A DNA stretch of 64,000 bases from Humulus lupulus (GCF_963169125.1 NC_084802.1:115386903-115450902); one strand, 5' to 3'; positions 44,860 through 57,221 are shown, numbered from the stretch's first letter. Notes: generated from the letters alone by a model not told the origin. Numbers and translations: made by a program.

Positions 44860-46209
44860 TCCAGGGCAGTCAGATCTGCTAGCTGGGAAAGAAATATAAG
44901 TCAAGGATGATAATCAGGGTCAGACCCCTCCGCCAGCTCCAGAGAACTGGCAGCAAGTGCTTGCTGATATATAAGCCAGATTACAGAGACAGGAAGAAGA
45001 GATTTGCCTCTTGAGCCAACAACAAGTTCCAACAGTGCAGTATCAGCCAGAGGTACCACCTGCGTTGGTACCGATAGCAGTACAACCATCTGAGGCTGGG
45101 AACAAATGGGAACCTCTTTATGAAAGGTTCATAAAGCAGCAACCACCAGTCTTTGCGGGTAGTGCAGATCCGACCAAGGCCGAATAATGGATGAGCTTGG
45201 TTACCACTATTCTGGATTTCATGAAGGTAGTTGGTAATGAGATGGTGGCTTGTGCCACATATATGTTTTGGAAGGATGCCCGAATTTGGTGGGAAGTGAT
45301 ATCCTAGACTAGGAACGTCAATACCCTGGATTAGGAAGATTTTAGATCTCAATTCAATGAGAAGTATTACAACGATGTAGTTAAGGCTGCAAAGGCAGAA
45401 GAGTTCAGTAAGTTGTTACAAAGGAACATGTCAGTGATAGAGTATGCACTGAGATTTGATATACTGGCAAGTTTGCTGCAGACTTGGTACCCACTGATGG
45501 GACAAGGAAGGAAAGATTCCTTCAGGGGCTACAACCTATGATAGCCCAGGATGTTCGCATTATTACCGGGCCTAGGGTGACGACATATGCCTAAGTGGTA
45601 GAGAAAGCCCTTACTGTTGAGGGCGAAGAGAATAAAATCTAGTGCAAGAATGTGGCCAGGAGAGACACTAAGAGACCTCCATTTATGGGTACTGGTAGGG
45701 GCGAAGGACCTAGTGACCAAAAAAAAAGGCTCCAGATACCTTTTCAGCTTCAACCCCCGATAGGAGGCCAATGGGTATATAGATAGGTTGCCAGGGCGAA
45801 AATGAGGTGTGAAGGACCTACCCAGAGTGCGCTAGATGTAAGAGGCGCAATGTGGGAGATTGTCGAGCAAATGCCTACTTTCTGTGCGGGATACTGGAAC
45901 ATTTGAAGAAAGATTGCCCGAGCACAAGAAAGGAAGAACCAAGGAAGGCAGACAACTCGACTCCAACTCGAGTGTTCGCATTGATGTAGGCAGAGGTTAA
46001 GGCTACTCCTTCAATGGTGACATGTCAGCTTTCTAGGGTTGGAACCTCTTATACTATTTTGATTGATTCAGGTGCTACACACTCTTTTGTTTCTAGTAGG
46101 ATAATTGATAGATTGTGTAGACCATGTGATTATTATACTGCAGGGTTTGGAACTTTACTGCCCACTGGGGAGTTAGTAGCCCCCAGGAGATGGATCAGAT
46201 CATTTCTAG
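44860..46209 (+). pseudogene. gag and protease of element D, cut by a copia insertion
   Basis: Gag motifs appear across several frames: WEPLYERFIKQQPPVFAGSAD, DARIWWEVI, FNEKYYNDVVKAAKAEEF, VIEYALRFDILA, then KERFLQGLQP. A knuckle (YFLCGILEHLKKDCP near 45870-45920) has lost its first Cys. The protease frame 46014-46232 has an intact active site (LIDSGATHSFVSS) and the beginning of the flap (LLPTGELV). At 46210 the gypsy sequence stops and a copia LTR begins, so RT onward is missing from this window. Several TAG/TAA codons interrupt gag. Confidence 0.8.
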
Positions 46210-47039
46210 TGTTGGATTTTATGCCCTTATAAAACCACATTTCTTATGTAATTCATTCATTATCAATAAAGTAGTAGAAATTATTTTGTTCAATCAAATT
46301 GCGTTGTTTATATGTTTTATTACATGATTAATTACTATTAATACAAACGTTTATAAAATCCCAAACATATGTATAGTTACAATTATAGTGACTTGGTCAC
46401 AGTGGATTATAATTTTAATTTTATGTTCAAAAGCATTTTGTCCTAAGATTAAATCAGTACACTAGATTTTTACTGATTGGGTAATCTACGATAAGATCTA
46501 CTTACACATCTAGTGTGATGTCATATCCAGGACATTGACAAAGTAGACAAGATCAGATGTATTTTGTTACATTGGACTGGACCGATATTGATTATTGACA
46601 AGATAAGTAAGTATTGTTATTATCTAATCTAATCTAATCATATCACAACATTGACCATAGGTCAATTCTATCCTAATTTTGAGTGATTAATATTCTCCTA
46701 ATTGTATTATTCATGTCTTTTGATTTGTTCGTTACCAGCTTACCCAACAAACTAGCTCATACTTACATATTGGAGATTTGCTAGTATAATTGAGTAGGAG
46801 TATTTATCATAGATATGAAATCTATAGCTTCTATTTAAAAAGTGAAACAATGATTTCCTTATAGCTTGGTTCAAGTGTTAAATGATAGAGTACTCATTTC
46901 TGTAATTAAATTTATGAAAATATCATTTACAAGGAGATTAGTGGGAGTTAAGGATAAGATACCAATGAGGGGTAAAACGTTAATTTGCACCTGTTGTTAG
47001 AGAATATTATGTAATTGCCTCAAAGGAAAAGGTAAGATA

Positions 47040-48032
47040 ATATTACAACTCTATACAAAAAATACAATGGACAAGATGATTGATTAAAAAGAGTGTTACA
47101 ACTCTATAACTGAAAATACAAACAAACAAAGAAAAGGAAGAAGAAGAAGGAGAAGAAATGAATGGTGAAAGATACAACTCTAAACAAAAGTTACAAGTAA
47201 ATAGAAAATGAAAATAAGAAGATAGAAATAGAGAAAAATGCAAGAACAAAACAAAAGTAAACTTGGGGATCACCAACTTGAACAAGGTTTAAAACCTTTG
47301 TCCAAAAGCTTATTTCCCCCTAACTCAAGCAATAAGGGATCTCTCACAGATTTTTGGAAATGCTTTCTGGAATAATCAAGCCTCAAGGTGTATTTTCCAG
47401 CCAAGTGCTTTGTGGATGGAAAATGGTGTTTCTTACAAGTGAGCATTAGGCTCCTATTTATAGAGTTTGAGATACTCCTTTGAATTTCAAATTCCACCAA
47501 CCCCCATGGCTGTTACCAATGTTTTATTGGATGTTTATGGAATTAAAATGGAGATTTGGGAGTTATTTGGGATGTTAGAACCGTTCAATTTGGAAAAAAC
47601 TGAAAAACCACATAGGCTGTCAACCTCACTGGTCGCAGCCACTGGCCTCTGTCCCCCAGGCCGCGGCCACAACCTTTTTTCAGCCAAAAATGTGATTTTT
47701 CCAAAACGTTCCAAAACGTCCCAAATCATTTTCCACATGATTTTGTAACCTCTAAACACCTATTGGGAGTTAAAAACATGCCTCCAACAGTCATATATCA
47801 TCATGACTTTGTGAAATCCAATCTCAAATGTGTAACATATAATATACACATTATTGGGTAATATTTGGGAGTTACAAATTTGTAACTGATTTTGTAACTC
47901 CAAAATATGTCACATTTGGGCACACATATGTGTCCAATTTTGTGACTCTCAATAATATGTTACAAGGTGTGACAAATCACATTCTGTCACATTATTTAAT
48001 CTAATATTATATTATATGAAATAATATAACAC
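47040..48032 (-). mobile_element. probable solo LTR or LTR-like unit inside copia LTR C
   Basis: On the minus strand the unit has a TATA box (CTCTATAAATAGGAGCC at about 47450-47465). Upstream of that is a GC-rich patch with GGCCGCGGCC; downstream is a T-rich tail ending in repeated AGAGTTGTAA. This is LTR architecture opposite to its surroundings. The right edge is near ATAACA/CATG at about 48032. No TSD was found, so the borders are tentative. Confidence 0.45.
47455..47462 (-). promoter_or_regulatory. TATA box of the embedded LTR-like unit
   Basis: TATAAATA on the minus strand, in the context CTCTATAAATAGGAG. Confidence 0.5.
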
Positions 48033-49353
48033 ATGTCTCATTAGTAGATCATCTATAGAGGATTCAATGACGGTTATGGTTATAACAATGGATAACGTAT
48101 TTACAATTTGTGTAAAACGTTCTATGAATTCAAGAGTGCAATTCTGAGTCTATGGTGGAGTCACGAGGAATTAAAAAGTTAGTGAGATTTTTTGTTATAT
48201 ATAAACTCACGGTAACTTATTGGAGCTTAAGTTCATGGATCCATGGTCCCATGTCATCTCTTATCAACATAAACCTAGTAGTCTTGAATAATTAATTTAA
48301 TTATTAATTATAAAAATATCATATTGACTAGTTCAATGGAAATAAATAATGTTAACTTATTTATTGATATTTTGTGAGAAAAGAAATAGAAGAAACTTTG
48401 AGAACTTTATTGCAAAGTCTAAAAAAGAGAGTATTATAGCCAATTGGGACAATTTTGTTAATATTGATAAATTAGTATTAATATTAATAAAATGAATTAA
48501 ATAAAGGTCAAAATTATAATTGGTTAATTTTGATAAGTATTTAATTAATTATAATTATTAAATAATTAAAATAAAATTGGTAACTAAAACCTATTTTATA
48601 TCCTAGCTAATTGCCTGTATATACTAATGTTATAGAATGCATTAGGTAAGCTTAATTTGACAAGGTAAAAATTCACTTCTAATATTTTATACCTAGCCGC
48701 CCACTCTCTGTTAGTTTTCTCTCTATGAATTCTCTTCTCATGTGTTGAGACTTGCCCACACAAACACTAGGTTGTTTTAGAGAAAGACTTAGAAGACTGT
48801 GGTCTTATTTTAAAGCTGTTTGGATTCCTTGCAATACCTAGCATTCAACAAGGACAAAATGTTAGGGAATCCAAAGGGTGTAGTCATTGTTCCGCTACGC
48901 ATCTCGTAAGTACTATAATGGTTTTGTTATTGTATTTATGTATATCTATAATATTCACATGCTTGTATGATTTTATGATTTCTACTATGTATATTGTTTT
49001 GAATATATATTTATAGGGAGCATGCATATAAACTTATATAAATGAGATCCTACCACTGGCTTTAAAACCAATGGTTGCTAGTTTATATGTTTATATACAT
49101 GTATGTGAATTTTTGACATGTTAGATAGGTTAATTGGATGGCAGGATAATTGTTTTTTATGTTTAAGTTTTATGTATGTGTAATGCTAAAAGAATTTTGT
49201 TCCAGATTTTTATATGTTTATGATTGCTTATGTGTGTTTTGTTTTGTTGTATAAAACTCATAAACTCTGTACATGAAATCAAAGTTTGAAAAAACGCATA
49301 ATTTCTTGTTTTTTTATGGCTATGCGCTTTTTAGTTCTTTTGTTTTTGTTTCC

Positions 49354-49357
<4 letters not shown>

Positions 49358-49385
<28 letters not shown>
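49358..49385. repeat. (TA)n microsatellite
   Basis: About 14 TA units at the end of a T-rich stretch in the copia leader. Confidence 0.9.
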
Positions 49386-49388
<3 letters not shown>

Positions 49389-49889
49389 GACTTATTAATG
49401 GTTATTACCCATTGATGGTTACCATAAATCACTAAACATGCTTTTGATGATAAATGATTATAATGATAATGAAAATACATAAATAAATATATAAAATCAA
49501 TAATTTCGAAGTTTTTAGATTAATTAGACAATAAACATTAGTTTGAATGATAATTGCCACATTAATTATTCTCATTAATTCCAAAATGAACTTTTTTCTC
49601 ATGGAATGGATAAAATGAATTAATCAAGATGAAAAACGAATGGGAAAAGAATATTAAATAAGATTTTTTTTATTCTTTAATTAATAAATATGTGACTGTC
49701 ATGTCATTAGGCAATCTTTTCAAAAAATTAAAATTTATTTTTATAAATATTAATTAACAATTATAACTATGGATCATTGATCTTAATCCAATAGTTAATA
49801 TTTAAGTATTCATCTATGGGTAGTAACCATTAAAAGTATCCCCATATATATATATAATTCCTTTTGCTTTCCACGTTTATGGCAATGCA

Positions 49890-49907
49890 TTTTTTTTTTT
49901 TTTTTTT
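49890..49907. repeat. poly-T run
   Basis: Eighteen T residues in AT-rich leader sequence. No adjacent SINE or LINE signature was recognised. Confidence 0.8.
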
Positions 49908-50339
49908 GTGTCCATTTGTATATATTATTGGGAACAAACTTTTATATATGGAGGCAATTAAAAAAAAATGAATGACATTGTTTGATTAACACGTGAATGA
50001 TATTGTTTCATATATGGAGGTTTATTATATATATGGTAACATATTTATATATATATATGCGGGGAAATTTAAAAAAATATATTTATTTTGGATTTGTATA
50101 TTTAATTTTTTAATAAATGGTATATTTTGTGTAAATAAATATCTTTTTGGTTTTTTTCTAAAAAGAAAATAAAGATATTTTTTCTCAAATGGGAACAATT
50201 GAATTAATTTTTATTTGATTAATATTTTGAAGATGGATTGAATTAAAATTAATTGTGATTAATTAATTGATTGATTTTATGAAATTGATTGATTAATTAT
50301 TTTTTTAGCTATTCATTTATTTTGGTAATAAATGTGTAT

Positions 50340-50344
50340 ATGCG
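50340..50344. repeat. left TSD (ATGCG) of Tat element 2
   Basis: ATGCG precedes TGTTATCC and is repeated exactly at 62013-62017. Confidence 0.9.
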
Positions 50345-50936
50345 TGTTATCCAATAAATTCGCATTAGTGACGTGGCAAGTGATCCTTGGACACGTGTCT
50401 GACACCTGGAAATGTTCGGCTAGAGTATCGACCAGAAGATGTGCTGAAGGTAGTAAACGGCCCAGTCCTACCTGCGACCAGGCTGGTCGGTAGTTCCGCA
50501 TACACGGCAACATTAATGGGAAGATCTTTGTAATCCCGAATTTATCTCACTCAATCTCCTGAGTACCCGATTATTCAGGGGAGAATATCTGTAACAATTT
50601 TTTGTAATCCCCCTTGAGCCTATAAATAGCAAGAGATAGCTCAAGGGAGGGACTTTTGGCTTTTGAATCATTTGAGACTATAATTATTTTCCTAGGAATA
50701 TTGTACTGTTCTTCAGAGGTTAGTGAAACTCATTGAACCCTAGTTCTTTGGTCACTCTTCTGATTCTTATATCAATAGCAGCCTAAGTGGACGTAGGTCA
50801 TTACCAGATCCTGGGGCCGAACCACTATAAAAATTCTTGTGTGATTTACTGTTTTTGCCATACGTTCTTCTCTATATATTCATTCATATCAATCACATTT
50901 TGACTCCGTGTCAGTTGGCCAAATCTTGGGTCAACA
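50345..50936 (+). repeat. 5' LTR of Tat element 2
   Basis: 592 bp, TGTTATCC...GGGTCAACA. It contains TATAAATA at 50621-50628 and the conserved GTAGGTCATTACC and GGGGCCGAACCACTATAAA block near 50794-50830. Confidence 0.9.
50621..50628 (+). promoter_or_regulatory. TATA box of the Tat element 2 5' LTR
   Basis: TATAAATA in GAGCCTATAAATAGCAAG; the same box is at 61697-61704 in the right LTR. Confidence 0.65.
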
Positions 50937-50957
50937 TTCTGGTGCTTTCGTTGAGAG
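50937..50957 (+). other. primer-binding region of Tat element 2
   Basis: TTCTGGTGCTTTCGTTGAGAG directly follows the LTR. The TGG start fits pairing with the CCA end of a tRNA, but the tRNA was not identified. Confidence 0.55.
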
Positions 50958-50984
50958 ATTGATTTATTGCTGTTAAGAAAACTA

Positions 50985-53138
50985 ATGGCGAAAGCAGGAA
51001 AGAAAACTGGGCAGGCGACCGCCGCTGCACCGTTGAACCCTCCTCCTCCCCCTCCTGCAAGCATAGTAGAGGATGAGCCGCAACTGGATTTTGAAGAGCA
51101 GGAAATGGATGATGCAACGTTGAAGAGCACCCTGGGCGCGTTGCAGGAAGAGCTGGCTAATCTGAGAGCCAGTCAGGAGACTGCCGCTGAAGTTATGGCG
51201 TGGCAGCAGCAGGAGATTGAACGGCAGCGCGCGGAATTGAGCGAAAGGAAGGCGGAGGTGGACCGCCGCCAAAACGAGGCCATGGCAGCCTTTGAAGCAG
51301 CCTTGCTATTGGCCAGAAATCAGACTGCACCTGCCTCGCAGCCTGACCAACCGGTGAATGGGCCACCCCAGAGAGGTCCTAATCCGAGCCCACCAATTCA
51401 GCCTTCGAGTCCGCAAAGGCCCGAGCAGCCTCAGATGCCCCATGACGATGTCCCACAGGATCCTGAGGCACAGCCACCATCCCAAGCTGCTCGGGGTAAT
51501 CCCCCGCAACAGAGGCAGAATAGGGATGAGCATCAGCCTCGCAGTCCTAGACGTCGTAGGGATGATGGGCCGAACCTACCGAATAGAGGTCAGTACCCTC
51601 CTGGCAACAGGAGAGACTCAGAGTTAGGCTCTGCGGTCCGGGGCCCCCCACGGCACGATGATGCACGGGGACACCACAACCAGTGCAGACCACCCTCTAA
51701 TGCTCGGGATGGTTCAGCCAGGAATGAGCATCGAGGGAACAGTCGATCTCACCATAGCCAGTCAAGGTTCAGAGATGACCACGGATACAATGAGGCTGAC
51801 TCAGGCAAGGGAAATGCCGGTGGGAGGAGTGGAGAAAGAGGTAAAAGCAGGAGCCAAGTACCTCAAGATGACCAACCAAATAGACAGGATGCTGGGGGGC
51901 AGCCCAGACAAAATAATGTCTTCAACCGGCTCGGTGGTAGCGAGCAGCGAAGAAGAGAAGAGGATCTGAGAGATGTACTCAATGATCGCCGTGAGAGGCA
52001 CGGCGAGAACGTCCCCCCAACAACAGAGGCCACAGCGATTCCTGCCGCTGTACAGGCCCAGATAGACGCCCTCAACCAAGCAGTGCAACAGCTGGTCGGG
52101 GGAAGGACATCCTACATCGACCACGACAGGAGGAAAGGCACTCCTTTCATCCAAAGGATAGCTAACGCCGAAACTCCCAGAAAATTCAAGATGCCTACGC
52201 TCCCAAACTTTGATGGATATGGGGACCCAGTCTCCCATGTGAATAAGTTTGAGATTCAGATGGACATTCAGAAAGTGTCCGAAGACGCTCGGTGCAGGAT
52301 CTTCCCTGCAACACTTTCTGAAGCAGCGCAGGAGTGGTTCTTTAAGTTCCCGCCTACAAGCATAGTTTCCTGGGAAATGTTCGTGAGGGAATTCTACGGA
52401 CAGTTCTATGCGGGTCGTGTGCACCCAACCGAAGCAAACCAGCTAGTCGAAATTCGCCAGCAGGACGGGGAGTCAGTGAAGGATTACGTCCAGCGCTTTA
52501 TGCGAGCGGTAGCTGGAGCAAAAACAGTAGGAGACGAAGGCAAGATGATGGCCATTACCGCAGGGGTTAAACGTTGCTCTCCCCTCTGGAAAAGTCTCTA
52601 AAAGGAAGGAGTTAGAACCACCCAGGAGTTCTTGGACCGAGCTGATCGTTACATCAAGCTCGAAGAGGCCATTGTCGATGATGGAAAGCCTTCAAGCAAG
52701 GACAAGAAAGCTGCCGAACCCGCCAATGGGTCCAAACCCAATGGCAACGGCAAAGGCAACGGGAACGGTAACGGCAATGGTAAAAATGGTGGAAAATGGC
52801 CGCACAATGAGCCTTCCCCCTCCGACAATAAACGACCCAAGGGTAATCGTTATGAACCTAGGTTCACTAACTACACTGCCCTCGTTGAGTCTCGGGGAGA
52901 GGTTTACCAGGCCACAAGCTCTAGTGTGCCTTACAAGAAACCTGGACCCATTCGAAAGGACATTTCAAAAAGAGACACTACCAAGTTCTGTTGTTATCAT
53001 AACGACTATGGACATGACACTAATGAATGCAACCAGTTAAAAGACGAAATCGAGTTCCTTATTAAACAAGGACACTTGAGAAGGTACGTACGGGCCTCGG
53101 GAAATTCCCAACGAGAAGCTCCAGGTGGCAACGAGTAG
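50985..53138 (+). pseudogene. gag of Tat element 2
   Basis: I start at ATG 50985 (M-A-K-A-G-K-K-T-G-Q) because the element 1 start aligns there. The N-terminal third is helical and Glu/Gln-rich (EELANLRASQETAAEVMAW, ERQRAELSERKAEVDRRQ). A long Pro/Arg/Gln-rich linker follows, then the capsid core (AAQEWFFKFPPTSIVSWEMF, FYGQFYAGRVHPTEANQLVE, DYVQRFMRAVAGAK). TAA at 52599-52601 interrupts it; the same frame continues from 52602 with ADRYIKLEEA, an NGNGKGNGNGNG tract and a knuckle-like CCYHNDYGHDTNEC, and ends at TAG 53136-53138. Element 1 is open at both positions, so these look like local decay and not readthrough. Confidence 0.85.
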
Positions 53139-53912
53139 GTGTCCACACGCCAACGCTCGCCACCATTACAGCCTGCCCCAGTGGCTAGAACACTCTTAAC
53201 CATCTGTGGAGGCCCGCACCTCGCGGGAAATAGCGGAAAGGCCAGAGAACGATATGCTCGGACTCTGCGCCACGACCAGGACATCGAGATGATGACTGTG
53301 GAGGACCGTGCACCAAAAAAGGCTCGGTCAGAGGAAGGTGAGATAACCTTCTCTGATGGCGATACCCAGCACGTCCGGTTCCCACATTCCGATCCGCTAG
53401 TCGTGGACATCCAGATGGCCAATGTGATGGTGAAGAGGGTACTAGTCGATACAGGAAGTTCAGTGAACATCCTGTATAAGTCAACACTGGAACGCATGAA
53501 ATTTTCCGTAAAGGACTTGGAGCCCTGCAATCAAACGATATACGGCTTCTCTGGAGAAGGACTCGCCCTAGCCGGAATGATCAAACTTCCAATAACGACG
53601 GGTACAGCGCCTGCAACAAGGACATTACTCGCCACTTTTGTAGTGGTCGATTGTCCTTCGGCGTACAACGCCGTTATCGGAAGGCCCATACTGGTTGATC
53701 TATGGGTCGTCATCTCTATGTGGCACCTAGCCATGAAGTTCCCAACAGACGCGGGGGTAGGACGCGTTTTAGGAAACCAAAGGGAAGCCAGGGAGTGCTA
53801 CAATGCCTCGATCACAAAGGCGAAAAGTGGAACGTCGAGGAGCACTACCCCAGACCGATTGCTGATGGCAGTAGATACGCAAGCCCAATCAGGTGGTGAA
53901 GTCACCAAATAG
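53139..53912 (+). pseudogene. protease of Tat element 2
   Basis: An open frame in phase with gag. The active site VDTGSSVNILY lies at about residue 104 of this segment and the second motif AYNAVIGRPIL near residue 175. It ends at TAG 53910-53912 in the context ACCAAATAGGGTGTTGCCC. This stop is identical in element 1 (38104-38106), and the frame continues past it into RT in both copies. The protease domain itself looks complete. Confidence 0.85.
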
Positions 53913-55394
53913 GGTGTTGCCCAAAGTGAGGATGGAGATTTGGATCCTCGCTTTGGGGATTTTGAAGAGAATGTTGGACCCGTCGAGGACCTGGAGGAGG
54001 TCCAACTCGACAAAAAAGACCCGACCAGAGTCGTGAAGGTTGGGAAAAACTTAGAGCCTACCACGAAGCATGCACTAGTGGAATTCTTGCGAAAGAACCA
54101 GGAAGTTTTCGCCTGGTCGCACAAAGACATGGTTGGGATAGATCCTGCGGTAATCAGCCACGTCTTGAACATAGATAAAACTTTTCCACCCGTGCAACAA
54201 AAGAGAAGGCTGCTCGATAAAGATAGATCAAGAGCCTTGAAAGAAGAATTCGAAAGACTTAAGGAGAATGGGTTTATTAGGGTGGCGTTTTATCCATCAT
54301 GGGTCTCAAATCCGGTGCTGGTCCCCAAGCCTAATGGCAAGTGGCGGACCTGTGTGGATTTTACAGACCTCAATAAAGCCTGCCCAAAAGACTGCTTCCC
54401 ACTCCCAAGGATCGACCAGCTGGTCGATACGACTGCAGGACATGAGATCCTCTCGTTCATGGATGCATATTCAGGCTACAACCAGATTAGCATGCATCCC
54501 CCTGACGAGGATCACACCAGCTTTCGGACCGATACGGGCTTATACTGTTACAAAGTCATGCCCCTCGGACTGAAAAACGCAGGTGCGACTTACCAACGGC
54601 TAATCAACCACATGTTTAAGGAGCTGATCGGTGCAAACATGGAGGTATATGTGGATGACATGCTGGTAAAGTCTAAGGAGGCAGAAGGACATGTGAGGGA
54701 TCTTCAAGAGTGCTTTGATGTGTTAAACAAGTACCAGATGAAGTTGAATCCCCTCAAATGTTCCTTTGGAGTCGCATCAGGGAAGTTTTTGGGGTTTATA
54801 GTAAATTCAAGAGGAATCGAGGCCAACCCTGACAAGATAAAAGCCCTGATCGACATGAAGTCGCTGGAGAGGATCAAGGATGTACAAAGTTTGACCGGAA
54901 GGATCGCTGCCCTAAGTAGATTCATCTCGAAATCAACTGACAAATGTGTCCCTTTCTTCAATCTACTCAGGGGCAATAAGAAGTTTGAATGGACGGGAGA
55001 CTGCGAGCAAGCATTCCAGGCCTTGAAAGCTCATATGGCGCAACCTCCCATCTTGTCAAAACCAATCGAAGGAGAAACTTTGTTTATTTATCTGGCGATT
55101 ACTGAAGTTGCTGCTAGTGCGGTACTTGTACGGGAGGAAGAAGGCGTACAGAAAGCAGTCTACTATGTCAGCAAGAGGCTGATCGGTGCAGAATTAAGAT
55201 ATCCACCAATCGAAAGGTTAGCATATTTCTTAATACTAGCCTCCAGGAAGTTGCGTCCTTACTTCCAAGCCCATCCAATCACAGTTCTAACCGACCAGCC
55301 CCTTCGACAAGTCCTCCAAAAACCTGAGGCGGCTGGGCGTTTGTTAAAATGGGCGGTCGAACTAGGGCAGTTCGATATAACTTATTCACCGTGA
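53913..55394 (+). pseudogene. reverse transcriptase and degenerate RNase H of Tat element 2
   Basis: Open from after the PR stop to TGA 55392-55394; the ATG at 53940 is only the first Met. RT motifs in order: FYPSWVSNPVLVPKPNGKWR, DFTDLNKACPKD, FMDAYSGYNQ, MPLGLKNAGATYQR and intact Y-V-D-D at about residue 237 counted from 53940. The connection (FNLLRGNKKFEWTGDCEQAF) leads to the ancestral RNase H, which keeps VYYVSKRLIGAELRYPPIER and LTDQPLRQV but lacks the first-motif Asp (IYLAITEVAAS). The final TGA replaces the CGA seen in element 1, a CpG transition. This RT domain is intact. Confidence 0.9.
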
Positions 55395-55841
55395 GCAGCA
55401 ATAAAGGGACAAGTCTTGGCTGATCTTGTTGCAGAGTTCACCGAACTCCCAGACAATGAGCAGTGCGAACGGCCTGAAGCGCCCATGCCTCAAGACATAA
55501 CTCCTTCGTGGAAGCTATTCACAGATGGTTCATCCAACGAATCCCACACTGGAGCGGGAGTGATATTGATAACGCCGGAAGGGCATCGATTTCACTGCGC
55601 AATCAGGTTCGACTTCACTGCGTCAAACAATGAAGCAGAATACGAAGCACTCCTCGCTGGATTGAGAATGGCCAAAGATATGAGCATAAAGACGCTTGAT
55701 ATTTACAATGACTCACAGCTAGTCGTGAATCAAGTCCTGGGAGAATATCAAGCGCGAGGCTTAAAGATGATGGCCTACCTGAATAAAATGAAGGATTTGC
55801 TAGCCCAGTTTACAAAGTACACCCTCCAGCAAATTCCGTGA
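55395..55841 (+). pseudogene. archaeal-type RNase H (aRH) of Tat element 2
   Basis: Contains SWKLFTDGSSNESHTGAGV, NNEAEYEALLAGLRMAKD and YNDSQLVVNQVLGEYQ, the acidic motif set of the second RNase H in Tat elements, thought to replace the degenerate first one. It ends at TGA 55839-55841, where element 1 has TGG (Trp). Confidence 0.88.
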
Positions 55842-57221
55842 GACCAGAATTTGAATGCAGACGCCTTGGCTAAACTCGCGAGCGCAAAGGATGCAGACAC
55901 CTTGAACATAGTTCCAGTAGAAAGACTGAATAAGCCGAGCATAGAAGCGGCTGAAGCCAATATGGAGATTCGTCTAGAAGATACATGGATGGCACCTTAC
56001 TTAGAGTATCTGACGAATGGTACACTGCCAGCAGATAGAAACAAAGCCAAGACTCTGCAAAGGCGAGCCGCTAGGTACATACTGGTCGATGGTGTTATGT
56101 ACCGAAGAGGATATTCAATGCCACTACTCAGGTGCGTTACACCAGAAAAAGCTAAAGAACTCATGAAGGAAGTGCATGAAGGCTTCTGCAGGGATCACGC
56201 TGGGGGGCAAAGTTTGGCAAAAAAGATTCTAAGGCAAGGCTACTTCTGGCCAACAATGAACGAGGATTCGATGGAGTATGTACGAAGATGTGACAAATGT
56301 CAAAGGTTCTCCAAGATTCCACGAGCAGCTCCAAATGAACTAAAGCAGATGCAGAGCCCGTAGCCTTTCGCAATATGGGGGATAGATTTGATTGGATCCC
56401 TGCCTACAGGGAAAGGCGGAGTAAAGTACGCAGTTGTGGCAGTTGATTACTTCACCAAATGGGCCAAATCTGAACCACTCGCAACCATCGCGACTAAGAA
56501 AGTTCTTGACTTCGTCATCAAGAACAATGTATGCCGGTATGGTCTGCCCAGGAAGATAGTTTCAGACAACGGGACCCAATTTGACAGCGACTTATTCACC
56601 GATTTCTGCGAAAGGCATGGAGTTATTAAAAGCTTTTCTTCAGTCGCACACCCCCAGGCGAATGGGCAAGTCAAAGCCGTGAACAAAACTCTTAAAGACA
56701 CCCTGAAGAAAAGACTTGAAGAAGCTAAAGGAGCGTGGCCAGAGCAGCTACCTGAAGTCCTATGGTCGTATAGAACGTCCCACCGAACAGCAACAGGCCA
56801 TACCCCATTTTCCTTAGCCTATGGATATGAGGCAATGTTTCCTGTCGAGTTAGATCCCCCCTCACATCGGCGCTTAACTTATGACCAGGATCAGAACAGC
56901 CAGCTAATGATGGACTCCCTAGACTCAATCGACGAGATGCGAGAGAAATCTCAACTCCGAGTTGCTGCTTACCAGCAAAAAGTCGCCCGGTACTTTAACT
57001 CCAAAGTTAAAGAAAGAAAATTCAACGTCGATGACTTAGTGCTACGACGAGTTTTCTTAAATACCCGCGACCCCACTGCTGGAGTGCTCGGACCTAATTG
57101 GGAGGGACCTTACCAGATTGAAGAAGTCCTTCACCCAGGCACCTACAAACTTGCACGCTTAAACGGAGATCTCGTTCCACGCTATTGGAATGGAGAACAC
57201 CTGCGCAAGTATTATCAATGA
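55842..57221 (+). pseudogene. integrase of Tat element 2
   Basis: The first segment, to TAG 56361-56363 (Trp codon in element 1), carries the HHCC finger: HEGFCRDHAGGQ and CDKCQRFSKI. The second segment, to 57221, has DYFTKWAKSEPLA, SDNGTQFDSDLF and NGQVKAVNKTL, then the C-terminal VDDLVLRRV, GPNWEGPYQIEEV and LRKYYQ. The third catalytic residue, Glu in element 1 (NGQVEAVNK), is Lys here (AAA at 56673-56675), which should abolish strand transfer. Confidence 0.9.

Larger units (their letters stand above)
46210..50339 (+). mobile_element. LTR and leader of a copia element (element C), left of the Tat element 2 insertion
   Basis: It begins TGTTGGATTTTATGCCC at the point where element D is cut, resembling the LTR start of the minus-strand copia element (TGTTAGGATTTATGCCC). 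Mostly AT-rich and non-coding. Landmarks are an embedded minus-oriented LTR-like unit at about 47040-48032, GGAGCTTAAGTTCATGG near 48222 and TTCCGCTACGCATCTCGTAAG near 48890. The LTR/leader border and the PBS could not be fixed. The element continues at 62018 and its gag starts at 63166. Confidence 0.55.

Noticed and set aside
46014..46232. 72-codon frame as a stand-alone small protein
   Set aside because: It is the protease start of element D running into the copia LTR at 46210; the last residues are LTR-derived.
49890..49907. Poly-T as the tail of a minus-strand SINE or LINE
   Set aside because: No RNA polymerase III box, no endonuclease or RT sequence and no target duplication were seen next to it.
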